Source of the DNA: Cynocephalus volans | Taxonomy: Eukaryota > Chordata > Mammalia > Dermoptera > Cynocephalidae | Assembly: GCF_027409185.1 (NCBI RefSeq) | Contig: NC_084474.1 | Location: forward strand, 11,153,382 to 11,217,381 | DNA: 64,000 bases | Reading direction: 5' to 3' | Shown here: piece after piece, positions 12,541-22,995 of the stretch | Layout of the letters: each line of letters opens with the position of its first letter | Position numbering within the stretch: position 1 is the stretch's first letter | Translations under genes and position numbers: made by a program | Notes under the pieces: generated by a model | The model's database searches: none | Told to the model about the DNA's origin: nothing | What the model saw: only the letters and a program-made list of their open reading frames with translations

Positions 12541-13005
12541 CAGACACAAAGGAGGCAGCTACAATTGCTGCTGCAAGTTAACCCTGCTGCTGCTAAGGAT
12601 ACTACAGATATGAAGGAGACAACTGCAGCCACTGACATCACTGCCACTCCACAAGGTAACCCCACTACCACCATGGATACTACAGATGCGAGGGAGGCAG
12701 GTGAAGCTGCTGGTGTTGCTGCCACCACTGTGACGTAACCCTGCTACACCCAAGGACACTACAGACATGAGGGAGACAGTTACAGCCATGGAGTCATTGC
12801 TGTCCCCATAAGGTAACCCCACTACCACTGTGGAAACTGCAGACACTAGGGAGGCAGATGAAGCCACTGGCACTGCTGCCACCCACATGAAGTAATCATG
12901 CTGCTGCTGTGGACACTGCAGACAAGAGGGAGGCAGTTGCAGCCACCAGTACCACTGCCTCCACCATGAAATAACCCCACTGCTGCTACAGACACTGTAG
13001 CCACA
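12541..13005 (+). repeat. Tandem 78-79-bp monomers in L1 5'UTR
   Basis: The phrase CAGAC-CNAGGGAGGCAG recurs at 12541, 12605, 12683, 12762, 12840, 12919 and, partly, 12989: spacings 64, 78, 79, 78, 79, 70. Units alternate between a GGTAACCCCACTACCACC-type and a GTAACCCTGCTGCTGC-type ending, so the larger period is about 157 bp. Confidence 0.8.
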
Positions 13006-13439
13006 CAGGCTGTCACTACAGACACTGCAGCCAAATTGTGGTAGCTGCCACCACCAGGGTCACCAGGCAGCCCCCATCAATGCATGAGAAGCCTACTGCC
13101 ACTAGAGCCACCACTGCCACACAGACAGCCAGTCAAAGCCACTTCCACAACTACCGCTGCTGCTAGGTTGGCCTTCTACCACAGCAGCAGTAGAAGCAGC
13201 CACTGTCACTGGGCAGGTGGACCACTGATCACTCAACTGCACTGACACAAGGAAGGTAACCAGTGGAGTCAAGGGAGGGAGAGTAATAGAAGAAGAAACT
13301 GCTCTACCATCTGACCAGACATCAATGTAGAGATGTTAGAAATACGAAACAAAACGAAACAAGAAACAACAAAATATGAACCCACCAAAAGAATACAATA
13401 ACTCTCAAGTACCAGACCCTGTACAGTAGGAACACCTTG

Positions 13440-14135
13440 AAATGACTGAAAAGGAATTGTGAGTAAAAATCTTAAGGAAACTCAATGATATACAAGAAGA
13501 TGCAGTTAGACAACACAAAGAACTGGGAAAAACTATCCAGGATATGAAGGGAGAAATTTACAAAGAGATTAATACTCAAAAAAAGAATGTAGAACAACTC
13601 ATGGAACTGAAGGAGCCATTCAACAAAATAAAAAACATGACTAGAGCTTTAGCAGCAGCTAGAGCAAAGAGAAGAAAGAACTTCTGATCTTGAAGACAGT
13701 CTCTTTGAAATAACTCAGGCAGACAAAAAAAGGATTTTAAAAAATGAAGAAAATCTAAGGGAAAGTGCAGACAACCTTACACACACAAATATCTGAATCA
13801 TGCTATTCCTGCAGGGGAGGAGAAAGCAAATGGCATCGAAAACAGTCAGTGAAATAATAGTGGAAAACTTCCCAGGTATAGGAACATACACAGACTTTCA
13901 GATTCAGGAGGCTCAAAGATCCCCAAAGAAATTCAACTCAAAAAGTTCCTCTCCAAGGCACATTATAGTCAAACTGACAAAACTCAAAGACAAAGAAAAT
14001 CCTAAAAACAGCAAGAGAAAAGCATCACATCAATTAACCAATAAGGGAGTCCCTGTCAGACCAACAGCAGACTTCTCAACAAAACTCTATAGGCCAGAAG
14101 AGTATGGGATGATATATTCAAAATATTAAAATTAG
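13440..14135 (+). pseudogene. L1 ORF1 remnant
   Basis: DNA-level match to L1 ORF1: coiled-coil region (TTAAGGAAACTCAATGATA, GATATGAAGGGAGAAATTT), then a readable frame at 13800-14129 with SEIIVENFPGIGTYTDFQIQ followed by EAQRSPKKF, ending in the C-terminal domain (TADFSTKLYRPEEYG). Several stops interrupt the upstream part. Downstream it joins directly to a late ORF2 segment. Confidence 0.75.
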
Positions 14136-14836
14136 TGGCATTTTTATCTCCAAAATGAACTAGAAGAAAAAGAAATCAGGAAAGCAAGCCCATTTACAAT
14201 AGTCACCAAAAATCACAAAATGCCTAGGAACAAATTTAACCAAGGAGGTGAAAGATTTCTAGACTGAGAACTATAAATCACTGTTGAAACAAATTAAAAA
14301 GGACACAAAAAGATGGAAAGATATTCCATGCTCTTGATCGGAATGAACACTGTGAAAATGTCCATACTACCCAAAGCTATCTACAGATCCAATGCAATCC
14401 CCATCAAAATACCAATGACGTTCTTCAGAGATATAGTAAAAAATCTTAACATTCATATGGAATGAGAAAATACTCCAAATAGCCAAAGCAATACTGGGCC
14501 AAAGGGAAAAAAAAAAAAAAAAGGTTGGAGGCATAACACTACCTGACTTCAAATTATACTACAAAGCTATAATAACCAAAATAGCATGGTAGTGGCATAA
14601 AAACAGACACTTGGACCAATGGAACAGAATAGAGAACCCATAAACTTACCCACAACTGATCTTCAACAAAGGTATTAAGAACATACATTGGAGAAAAGAG
14701 TGCCTCCTCAATAAACGATGCTGGGAAAACTGGACATCCATATGTAGAAGAATGAGACTAGAACCATACCTCTTGCCATATACCAAAATCAACTCAAGAT
14801 GGATTAAAGACTTAAATATATAAGACCTGTAACTTT

Positions 14837-14997
14837 TTTTTTCTTTTTGACCCATAAGGGGATTGCAACCCTCAGTATGGTGTTGTCCGCACAATGCTCA
14901 GCCAGCGAGCGCACCGGCCATCCCTATATAGGATCCGAACCCGCAGCCTTGGCGCTACCAGTGCCACAGTCTCCCGAGTGAGCCATGGGGCCGGCCC
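14837..14997 (-). mobile_element. tRNA-Ile-like dimeric SINE (CYN type) inside L1
   Basis: The minus strand starts GGCCGGCCCCATGGCTCACTC, with a first B box GGGTTCGGATCC, then a second tRNA-like unit (GCGCTCGCTGGCTGAGC ... GGGTTGCAATCCCC) and an A-rich tail. Target duplication AGACCTGTAACTTT / AGACCTCTAACTTT (14823-14836, 14998-15011), one mismatch. Confidence 0.85.
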
Positions 14998-15454
14998 AGA
15001 CCTCTAACTTTAAAATTCCTAAAATGAAACATAAGGGAAACACTTCAGGAAGTAGAAATGGGCAAAGACTTTATGAACATGACTCCCAAAGCACAGGCAA
15101 CAAAAGGAAAAATAAACAAATGGGATTATATCAAGCTAACAAGCTTCCTCACACCAAAAGAAACAGTCAACAGAGAGAAAAGACAACTGACAGAATGGGA
15201 GAAAATATTTGCAAACTACACCTGACAAAGGATTAATATCCAGAATATAAAAGGAACTCAAACAACTTAATAGTAAAAAAAATTTCTTAAAATAAGAAAA
15301 AACCCAATTAAAAAACGGGGAAAGGAGCTGAATAGACATTTCTCAAAGGAACATACACAAATGACCAAAAGGCACTTGAAAAAATGCTCAGCGTCACTCA
15401 GCACCCGGGAAATGCAAATCAAAACCACATGGAGACATCATCTCACCCTAGTTG

Positions 15455-16252
15455 TGATGTTGGAAGCTGCATCCAGGATGCCGATAGTCGGCCTCAACCC
15501 ACCCAGTCCTCTTACAAGGTTCTTGACTCTGCCATAGGAAAGAATTCAAGGGCAGAGTCACAATAGACAGTGAGAACAAGTTTAATATAATAGACAAGAA
15601 ATACACGTTCCATGGAGAGAGTGTGGCATAGCTCCTGAGATTGAGCGGGGCCCATACCAAGTTTAACACAAAAGTAAGTTCAGCACAGACTTCAAGTCTA
15701 ACACAAAAGCAAGAAAAACATCCTTAAAGTCAGTACAAAGTGCAGGCTGGCTCAAGAGAATGAGCAGCTGCTTGCTGAAAGTAAGTTCAGTACAAAGTAA
15801 AGTATACACACCTCAGCCAGCGAACCGCAGTTGGCCACCAAGAAGGAGAGCAACAACACCGCCTTTGGCTGGGATTTGGCTGTTATAGTTTCTCCATCTA
15901 ATGAATATTCAATTAAGTGGGTGGTTCCCAGTTATGTAACATTTAGTCTTGCACATGCTTAGTCAGTCTCTTCCTGGAGCATATTCATTGGTCAGACCCT
16001 ATCACATGCACCAGACATACTCAAGAATATTCTGTGCTCTGTTGAGCATGCCCAGCTACTGGATTTGCATAAACCAGCCCCTTGTGATCACATCTTCTCC
16101 ATGTTGGTGCTGAAAATAGGTCTAAATGGCAACAGTAAGTTTCCTCCAGGGGAGAGCTCAGAGGAGGAATCCTGAGACCTCAGGGAGTGGCTGAAAACTC
16201 ATAGTCATGTTGTAAAATTCAAGCCCAGGGAAACTGAGCACCTCCTGTATCA
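15455..16252 (-). mobile_element. ERV1-like solo LTR inside L1 (copy 1)
   Basis: About 798 bp, ending in CA on both strands (TGATGTTGG ... CCTGTATCA), flanked by GTTG/GTTA, a 4-bp duplication with one change. The L1 reads CACCCTAG-TTAGACTGGC across it. It has an ATTAAA-type poly(A) signal on the minus strand. The same family is at 29168-29854. No internal viral genes, so a solo LTR. Confidence 0.75.
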
Positions 16253-17024
16253 GTTAGACTGGCTATTATTAAAAAGACAGAGAATAACAAATGCTAGCGA
16301 GGATGTGGAGAAAGTGGAACACTTCTATACTATTGTTGGGATTGTAAATTGGTGCAGCCATTATGGAAACCAGTATGGACATTCCTTAAACAACTACAGA
16401 TAGAACTGCCGTATGATCCAGCAATTCTACTGCTGGGTGTATACCCAAAGGAATGGAAATCATCATGTTGAAGGGATACCTGCTCTCCTATGTTTATCGC
16501 AGCTCTATTTACAATAGCCAAGAGTTGGAACCAACCTAAACAGCCATCATCAGATGACTGGATAAGGAAAATGTATATATACACAGTGGAATATTACTCT
16601 GCCATAAAAAAAGAATGAATTACTGCCATTCACAGTAACATGGATGAATTTAGAGAAAATCATGTTGAGTGAAATAAACCAGGTGCAGAAAAAGAAATAC
16701 TGCATGTCCTGACTCATAAGTGGGAGCTAAAGTAAACAAATAATTAAAAAAGAAAGAAAGATACAACTATCACAGTAATACATTGAACTTTCAAAAGGAG
16801 AGAACTGAACTGACATTACCAGAGGTGGGAAAAGAGGAGAGGAGAGGGGAGGTGGGAAGAGAGGAATTGGTAAAGGGCCATGAAAAAGGACTACATTGTA
16901 TAGTGTTGAATATACTAATTATCCTGATTTGAGTGTTGCATATTGTGCTCAGGTGTCGATGTTCAACTCTGTGTCCCACGGATGTGTGCAATCAGCTATG
17001 CTACAATTTTTAAAAAAGGAAAGC

Positions 17025-17043
17025 GGGGGGGGGGGGGGGGGGG
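17025..17043. repeat. Run of 19 G
   Basis: An uninterrupted G tract just after the L1 3'UTR tail. Its length may be inexact in the assembly. Confidence 0.9.
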
Positions 17044-17504
17044 ATGGATACTTCCTCACAACTATCCATTACTAAAGAAGAGTAAAAAAAAAAAGTGCTG
17101 AGTGGAAAATCTGGCAAAGGGTACCGGAAGGAAATGTTTCGAGAGTGCAGCTGTCAGGTGAGAATTGAGTCATTACTGCAGAACACTCAGTTTCCACCGA
17201 GTGAGTAACTCCTGTCCCTTGTTTCCAGGAATAGGCCAATTTTACTCAAACGGTCTGGTGAAACTATTTTATCAGCTTGGAGAATTTCTCCCACTTGCAA
17301 AAGAAACACGTTATAGTGCCACAAGACTTTACTTAAGCCCTGATGAACTCTCAGCATGTGCAGAACACTGGAACACCCAGGAGAATAGGTGTGGGGCTCT
17401 GGATTGCTGATGTAATAATGGTCAAGTTGGGAAGGCATGTTGAACTGAATAAGCTAAAGACCCCACCATATGCTGGAAAAAAATTAACAACACCTTTGTC
17501 ACTA

Positions 17505-17655
17505 ATTTTTTGTTGTTGAAACATGGTTAATTTTGCATGTTTGTGGGGTACAGGTTGAGTGCCAATACCTGTGTGCAATGTGTGATGGTCAGGTTGAGAG
17601 AATTAGCACATTCCCCATTACAAAATGTAATCATTCTTTGTGTCCATTACCTTAT
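17505..17655 (-). mobile_element. L1 3'UTR fragment
   Basis: Reads in reverse as GGACACAAAGAATGATTACA ... CTGTACCCCACAAACATGC ... ACCATGTTTC, a typical L1 3'UTR. Confidence 0.7.
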
Positions 17656-18696
17656 TATGAATATTTATATGGACGTGACTTAATATGAAAAAAGCAATCT
17701 ACACATATAATTTAAATGCAATGAAAATGTAGAGCCTATTGTCAGGCAGGAATCTCGGATCATTCTGCCCCTTCCTGTGCAGGTTGTGAGTCAGATAATT
17801 GAAAGAAGATTCTGGCAGCTTTATGCAAGGTAGACATACTTTATTCTTCAAACGTGAGCTTCACAGACCTGCTTTATTCCTGCAAGACAAACTCAGGCTC
17901 TGCCCCCACTCTGCTGACTCTCCACGCTCTGCCGATCCTCTGTGCTCTGCAGACCAGTGTTTTAGAGCAGTTACTTTTATGTTCTCTGTACACAATAGTG
18001 GCCGCAAGCCAAATGCATAACGTAACTACAACAAACGTGCAGAATCAGTAAATGGGCACACATGCGCAATTACATTACTTTATTATGACTTGTTTCTAAT
18101 GAATGTGCTGATCTTGCCTATTTGTAACAGATGCGAGGTGAGTGAGGCTGACTAAGTTGTTCTTTATTTTCCACTAGTTTTACTTTCCTTATACCAATCA
18201 AATGCTATCATAAATAGAACATGACAGTATTTTGAAACTTCATAAGTGGGGAATTTTGTTAGTAGATGCTTCTGTGATAGGTATTAATTACAGAAAAGAA
18301 AATTAGTTTTCCTTTAAATGATTTTTTCATAAAAATGGTAATTTTTTTCATAAAAATTGTACAATCTCAAAAGTAGATTTTGTCACTTCCCCGTGAGAAA
18401 TGGTACTGTGGATGTGCGTGTTGAATCTGAAACATGTTTCTTTATCTCAAACTTGCTGTTCTAATATCGGGAACATGAAAAATTTTTTTTCTGACTGAAT
18501 ATACCTGAGATAAAATGGAATTGTTATGAGGAAAATCTTTCCATAACTGCATATATACCCCAAACATATTTCTAAGTAAAAAAGACTGCTTAAGAAATGT
18601 TATACGCTCTATTTTCATTTTCATGAATTGTTTTAGTATGGCAATAATCCACGAAGAAAGATATGAAATTGTTTTAATTTTATAGAAAGCCACATA

Positions 18697-18781
18697 ACAA
18701 GGGTACCTCAAAACGTGCATGAAAAGATTTGTATTATCTCTTAATTCTATTTTTCCACGAACTTTTTTCAAGTGCCCTTGT
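18697..18781. mobile_element. Palindromic mariner/Tigger-like MITE
   Basis: An 85-bp near-palindrome with ends ACAAGGGTACCTCAAAACG and the inverse of ACAAGGGCACTTGAAAAAAG. It contains a central AT-rich loop and lies next to TA dinucleotides. No coding capacity. Confidence 0.55.
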
Positions 18782-18819
18782 ACAATGTGGGTCTTGCTGG
18801 TCATCTGTCAATTTTGTTG

Positions 18820-19170
18820 TCTTCTTGGGAGGCCAACGTTTTATTTCATTGATCTTTTGTATCATTTTTTGGTCTCTGTTTCATTGGGTTCTACTCTGAT
18901 CTTTATTATTCCTTTTCATGTAAAGTTGGGTTGTTTATCTGGAGTCTTTCTACTTTTTGATGTGGGTGCTTATTGCTGTGAATTTCCCTCTTGGTATTGC
19001 TTTTGCAGTACACCGTAGGTTTTGGCGTGATGTGTTTCTGTCTTCATTTGTTTTGAGAAATGTTTTGAGATATGTCCTGCTTGATTTTTTCTTTGGCCCA
19101 CTGGTAGTTCAGGAACATATTGTTTACTTTCCATGTGTTTGTTCACTTTCCAAAGTTTCACTTATTGAAA
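18820..19170 (-). mobile_element. L1 ORF2 fragment
   Basis: Reverse of the L1 reverse-transcriptase region: TTTCATTGATCTTTTGTATC, GCTGTGAATTTCCCTCTTGG, TTTTGCAGTACACCGTAGG, TTCAGGAACATATTGTTTAC. Confidence 0.75.
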
Positions 19171-19577
19171 TAGCAAGATGCTGTCCAGTTATAGCAGTAA
19201 CGAATTAAATAAAATAAATACTCCTATAAAAAATAAATAAAAATATTGTACAATAAAAATGTATAAATATTACTAATAAAAAATTTTATATAATTTATTT
19301 ATTACACAGAACACAGTGAGTTATACCGTGATTACTTAAATTTGTATATTGTAAATCTTAAGGGCAACAACTCAAAACATTTTTTAAAGGGGGATAAATA
19401 ATAAACCAATAGTGGAAATAAAATGAAATCATTGACTGTGAGGTAGTACATAGACAGCAGCCAAGAAATTTTTCAGAAAAAAAATGGGTTAAATATCAAG
19501 AAATACTATTATATTTAATCCTTTAAATAGAAATATTAAATTGTATGAGTTAATCTAATACTGTTAAAACAATTAAA

Positions 19578-20089
19578 TGGGAGGCCATTAGACTGAGGTT
19601 GCTCTGAGGCCTTAGATTCCCACAGAAGCAAACCCAAACCTAACTCAGAATTTAAAAGAAAATGAAACTTAAGCTCAGCCAATCACAGGTGACCAGCTGG
19701 TTATTAGTTCCACTGTCTTGAACCACCCACCAGGATGGTCCAAATAAGGCAATTGTTCAAACTTTAATCAAACAATTTCTTTGCTCTGCTTCTGGATTCT
19801 CCCTATAGGGAAAGCCTAAAGCCTTTCCCTTGTGCCCCTTCAGTGGAATCCAGAACCACTGCCAGTCTAGAGCCACTGGCGGTCTAGAACCACTGGTGGT
19901 CTGGAACCACTGGCCATCTGGCACCACCCATTCATGGATTGCTGTTTGGTCCAATAAACACTTTGATATTTTAATGTGCCTCAGTTTATATTTTAACAAC
20001 ATATTCATACAGAACACGAGGAGAACTGAGAGCCTGGTGAACTGAAGTGAAGACACCTGAGAAACTGAAGTCAGAATTTTCACATTTCA
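19578..20089 (+). mobile_element. ERV solo LTR (MER21-like)
   Basis: Begins TGGGAGGCCATTAGACTGAGG, with a TATA-like TCCCTATAGGG and a poly(A) signal in GTCCAATAAACACTTTGATA. It ends near 20089. The family name is from memory; no internal region is present. Confidence 0.55.
19846..19930 (+). repeat. 17-bp tandem repeat inside LTR
   Basis: CTAGAGCCACTGGCGGT, CTAGAACCACTGGTGGT, CTGGAACCACTGGCCAT and partial units on either side. Confidence 0.75.
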
Positions 20090-20930
20090 CGATTATAGGA
20101 GGAATGGCATGAAGGCCACTAGAGCGGAAGAGGAACATTGGTTCACATAAGGTAACGAGAACCAGCCACAGTGCCCCCTAGCGTCAAGATGAGGGACTGG
20201 CTCCCCTGCGTAGGTACAGAAATCATCATGCACCCAGGGCTGAATGATCACACCTCATAACAGGAAAATAGGATAAAACCAGAGAGAATATAAAAAGAGA
20301 TATTTTCCAAGTCATTTCAAAGGAAAATTGCTAAAGCTTCTCGGAAGCATTTGATAGTGAATGTAGTACTGGTCAGTGGAATCTTGGAGCAACTGCTGAA
20401 TTGAGAATGACCTCCAGCCACTGATTATTGGAAAGGGACCTTGGTGCTACAGTCAGAAAGGCATTTGTGAAAGGAAAATCCAATACAGGAGACAGAACTC
20501 TTGAGTCACCAGGCGATATTCCACTGGGCAGTGGGCTTTCAAAGAACCAGCATGGAGTCTCACCAGCTGCGCTATATAGAGCCTGATGGCAAGAATCTCT
20601 CAGAAAAGACCGAGATTCAATGCACACACGGGGTGGGCTAGACGTCTGAGGAAATCTGAGCCTCTGCAGCGCAGAGAGGATGACTCGTTCACCTTCATCT
20701 TCCAAGATACTTACCAAAGTGCTTCAGTCAAAATTCACTCTTAATAAATGTCTGTTGAATTAAATTAGATCAGGTACAATCTTTGCCACTTATTCTGTGA
20801 TAGCATCTGCCTTCTATAAAAATCAAAATATATTTCTATATTTAAGGGTATAGTAAACATTTTTTAAGTTTCTGCATTTGCATAAAATCATAAAATGACA
20901 AAACTATAAACAATCTTATAACTCCTTTTT
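20090..20930. other. Unassigned intergenic DNA
   Basis: No recognised repeat, except a possible L2 tail near 20735-20765 (TTAATAAATGTCTGTTGAATT). No gene. Confidence 0.35.
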
Positions 20931-20934
20931 AGAG

Positions 20935-21080
20935 TTTGTCTATTCATTCAACAAATATATATTAAACACTTACTGTATGCCAGGTAAAGTATTATGCACT
21001 ACAGATGCAGTCTTGTGGGAAAAACAAAGTACAGTAATACAAGGACATAATTCATTATGCTGTAACTGAAAAAATAATAA
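20935..21080 (-). mobile_element. L2 3' end
   Basis: TTCATTCAACAAATATATATT, then CACTTACTGTATGCCAGGTA, the reversed L2 3' signature. Confidence 0.65.
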
Positions 21081-21084
21081 ATAC

Positions 21085-21885
21085 CGAGGCCTATGGAGGT
21101 ATATGTCTCCAACTGGTCTTTATGAAGTGCTCTTAAGTACAAGATGCTTTACTCATACCGCTTGAGAAATGTTTTATGTTTTTCTCAGTTGTCAACTTCT
21201 GTATCCTACAGGACTATATCCCTCATGGTACAGCTCTCTTGTTTATCATATAAATCAGTTATCGTGATGTTACATCTTTGTGAATTTGTCACTGTAAATG
21301 TGTGTGGAGGGGGGTTTAAGGACTATTCAACAAATATGTGCCTTTGGTTCCTCAGCGGGATTAAAATGTGTAGCAGCATCTGAAATCGCCACGAGCTGTG
21401 TTTAGAGGTTCAAAATGGTATTTGCTTAATTTGACAGAGGCCAAGACTCTGAGCCAAGTTACTCTGATTTCGATTTCCCAGTGTTTAAAGGAGGATAAGA
21501 CATCACCTTCCTTTTTACGTATAGATAAAGGTTCAGATTTCATTCCAAGTAGGCCCCACCTGCTGCTTCCTTCATGTTTGGTGTTCCCTTTGAAACCCTT
21601 TAAGTTTCTCTCAGGAAAAGGGGAACCCAATTTAAATACAGAACCATCCTTTCTTTTCAGTTTGTTATGGTCCCATCTTGGGAATGAGCTCTAGCATCCA
21701 CTCCACATAGACTACGACGTGTCTGATGTCCCCACCGTAGAGGCCACTGGTCAAATACCCATGTTCTCCCAACATATGATATTTCCTAAACATTCCAAAG
21801 TGGAATTAAAAAGTCTTTTCTCAAAGACCTTTCTTAAAGAGAAATCAAAAAAATATATGTAGATACTTGTTTGTCTAATAGATGG
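21085..21885. other. Unassigned intergenic DNA
   Basis: Short open frames only (up to 98 codons) and no recognised motif. Confidence 0.35.
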
Positions 21886-21889
21886 ATCT

Positions 21890-22545
21890 TAATCCCCACT
21901 CACCTCTTGAAGTCTGGCTAGACTCAGTGTCTTATTTCCAAATAACACTGCAGGGAAACAGAAACATAGTAACTTCGCAGTGGAGAGACCTGGCAGACAC
22001 CTCCTTAGCCAAGTGACGAAGGTTAATGTCGCCAGTGATGCCACGTGCACAGGATGTATTACCTAACATGATGCGACAGGAAGGGCGCCTCACCTCTTGG
22101 TATTCATTCCAAAACGCGGACCCCCAGTCTAATCACAAGGAAAACATCAAACAAACCCAGATTGAAGGATGTTCTACAGGACACCTGGCCACTACTCCTC
22201 AGCCTGTCAAGGTTATAAAAGAAAAGGAGAGACTGAAAAATTGTCACAGATGGCAGGAGACTAAGGAGACAGGACAAGTAAAAACAACCTGGTCCCCTGA
22301 GCAGGATCCTCAGAACAGGAAGAGGACATTCACAGAACCTGGTGGAATCAAAGTAACATCTGGAATTAAGTTAATGGTGATGTACTAATGTCAATTTCCT
22401 ATTTTTGACAAACGAAGCATGCTAATGTTAAGATTTTAGTGATGGGAGAATTTGTGTGAGAGGTAAATGGAAGTCTATGTTATCTTTACAACTTTTCTGC
22501 AAATCTAAAATTATTCTCAAATAAAAAGTTTATTTTTAAAAGTCT
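21890..22545 (+). mobile_element. Old L1 (L1M-type) 3' end
   Basis: Markers: GGATGTTCTACAGGACACCT, AAATTGTCACAGATGGCAGG, AAGGAGACAGGACAAG, AACTTTTCTGCAAATCTAAA, ending AAATAAAAAGTTTATTTTT. Confidence 0.75.
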
Positions 22546-22828
22546 GCTTTTATAGAAGTTCAATTGGTAATTGAGAAATGACAAAGTAAGAAAAGTCACA
22601 GAGCATCAGCTATTCATAATTAATGTAAGGAAAAAATAGATTGAAAATTAGATTACTAAACACCAAAGATGTTTGTTTAGTTTCTTTGTTCTCAGCACAA
22701 TTAGAAGTGAATGACTTTTCTCCTTTTATTACAGTATTCAGCTCTTTTTCTGGCTATTTTACCTTCAGCCAAACCCTAGTATGTTTAAAAAAAAAAAAGT
22801 TTCCTCTGCTTTTCATTCTAGATTTTTT

Positions 22829-22980
22829 TTTTTTTTTTTTTTTTGTCTTTTTGTGACCGGGAGCACCACGCGCAGCCAGTGAGCACACCGGCCATCCTTA
22901 CATAGGATCCGAACCTGTGGTGGGAGCACTGCTGCGCTCCCAGCACCGCACTCTCCGGAGTGCGCCACGGGGTCGGCCCT
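22829..22980 (-). mobile_element. tRNA-Ile-like SINE (CYN type), one full and one short unit
   Basis: The minus strand starts GGCCGACCCCGTGGCGCACTC, B box AGGTTCGGATCC, then a truncated second unit and a long poly(A). Perfect 15-bp target duplication CATTCTAGATTTTTT at 22814-22828 and 22981-22995. Confidence 0.88.
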
Positions 22981-22995
22981 CATTCTAGATTTTTT

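Larger units (their letters stand above)
14150..16790 (+). pseudogene. L1 ORF2 C-terminal part, interrupted by SINE and LTR
   Basis: DNA text typical of the L1 ORF2 thumb and C-terminal region (TACCCAAAGCTATCTACAGA, TGGAACAGAATAGAGAACCC, AAGATGGATTAAAGACTTAA, ATGCAAATCAAAACCACATG, CTGCTGGGTGTATACCCAAA, GTGGAATATTACTCTGCC). The frame is broken by many stops and by two insertions. Confidence 0.8.
17044..19200 (+). other. Non-L1-3' segment within the L1 target duplications (putative transduced DNA)
   Basis: It lies between the L1 3'UTR and the A-rich tail at about 19203-19238. Contents: unassigned DNA (17044-17500), an L1 3'UTR scrap on the minus strand (17505-17655), unassigned and possibly LTR-like DNA (17739-18150), AT-rich DNA, a palindromic MITE (18697-18781) and an L1 ORF2 piece on the minus strand (18820-19170). 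No gene is seen. Confidence 0.55.
12370..19238 (+). mobile_element. L1 locus bounded by 15-bp target duplication, with downstream non-L1 DNA
   Basis: The L1 begins AAGATGGCAGACTAGAGG directly after AAAAATATTGTACAA (12355-12369; preceded by TTT, a good L1 endonuclease site TTT/AAAAA). The identical 15 bases recur at 19239-19253, after an A-rich tail. Inside, in order: 5'UTR with tandem monomers (12370-13300), ORF1 region (about 13440-14130), 3' part of ORF2 (from about 14150), SINE (14837-14997), more ORF2, solo LTR (15455-16252), end of ORF2 and L1 3'UTR with purine tract (to about 17020), poly-G, then about 2.2 kb of non-L1-3' DNA (17044-19200). The endonuclease and first part of reverse transcriptase are absent. 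The best reading is an L1 insertion with a 3' transduced flank. Confidence 0.7.

Noticed and set aside
12387-13034. Short alanine/threonine-rich frames as proteins
   Set aside because: They arise from the GCT/ACC-rich tandem monomers of the L1 5'UTR.
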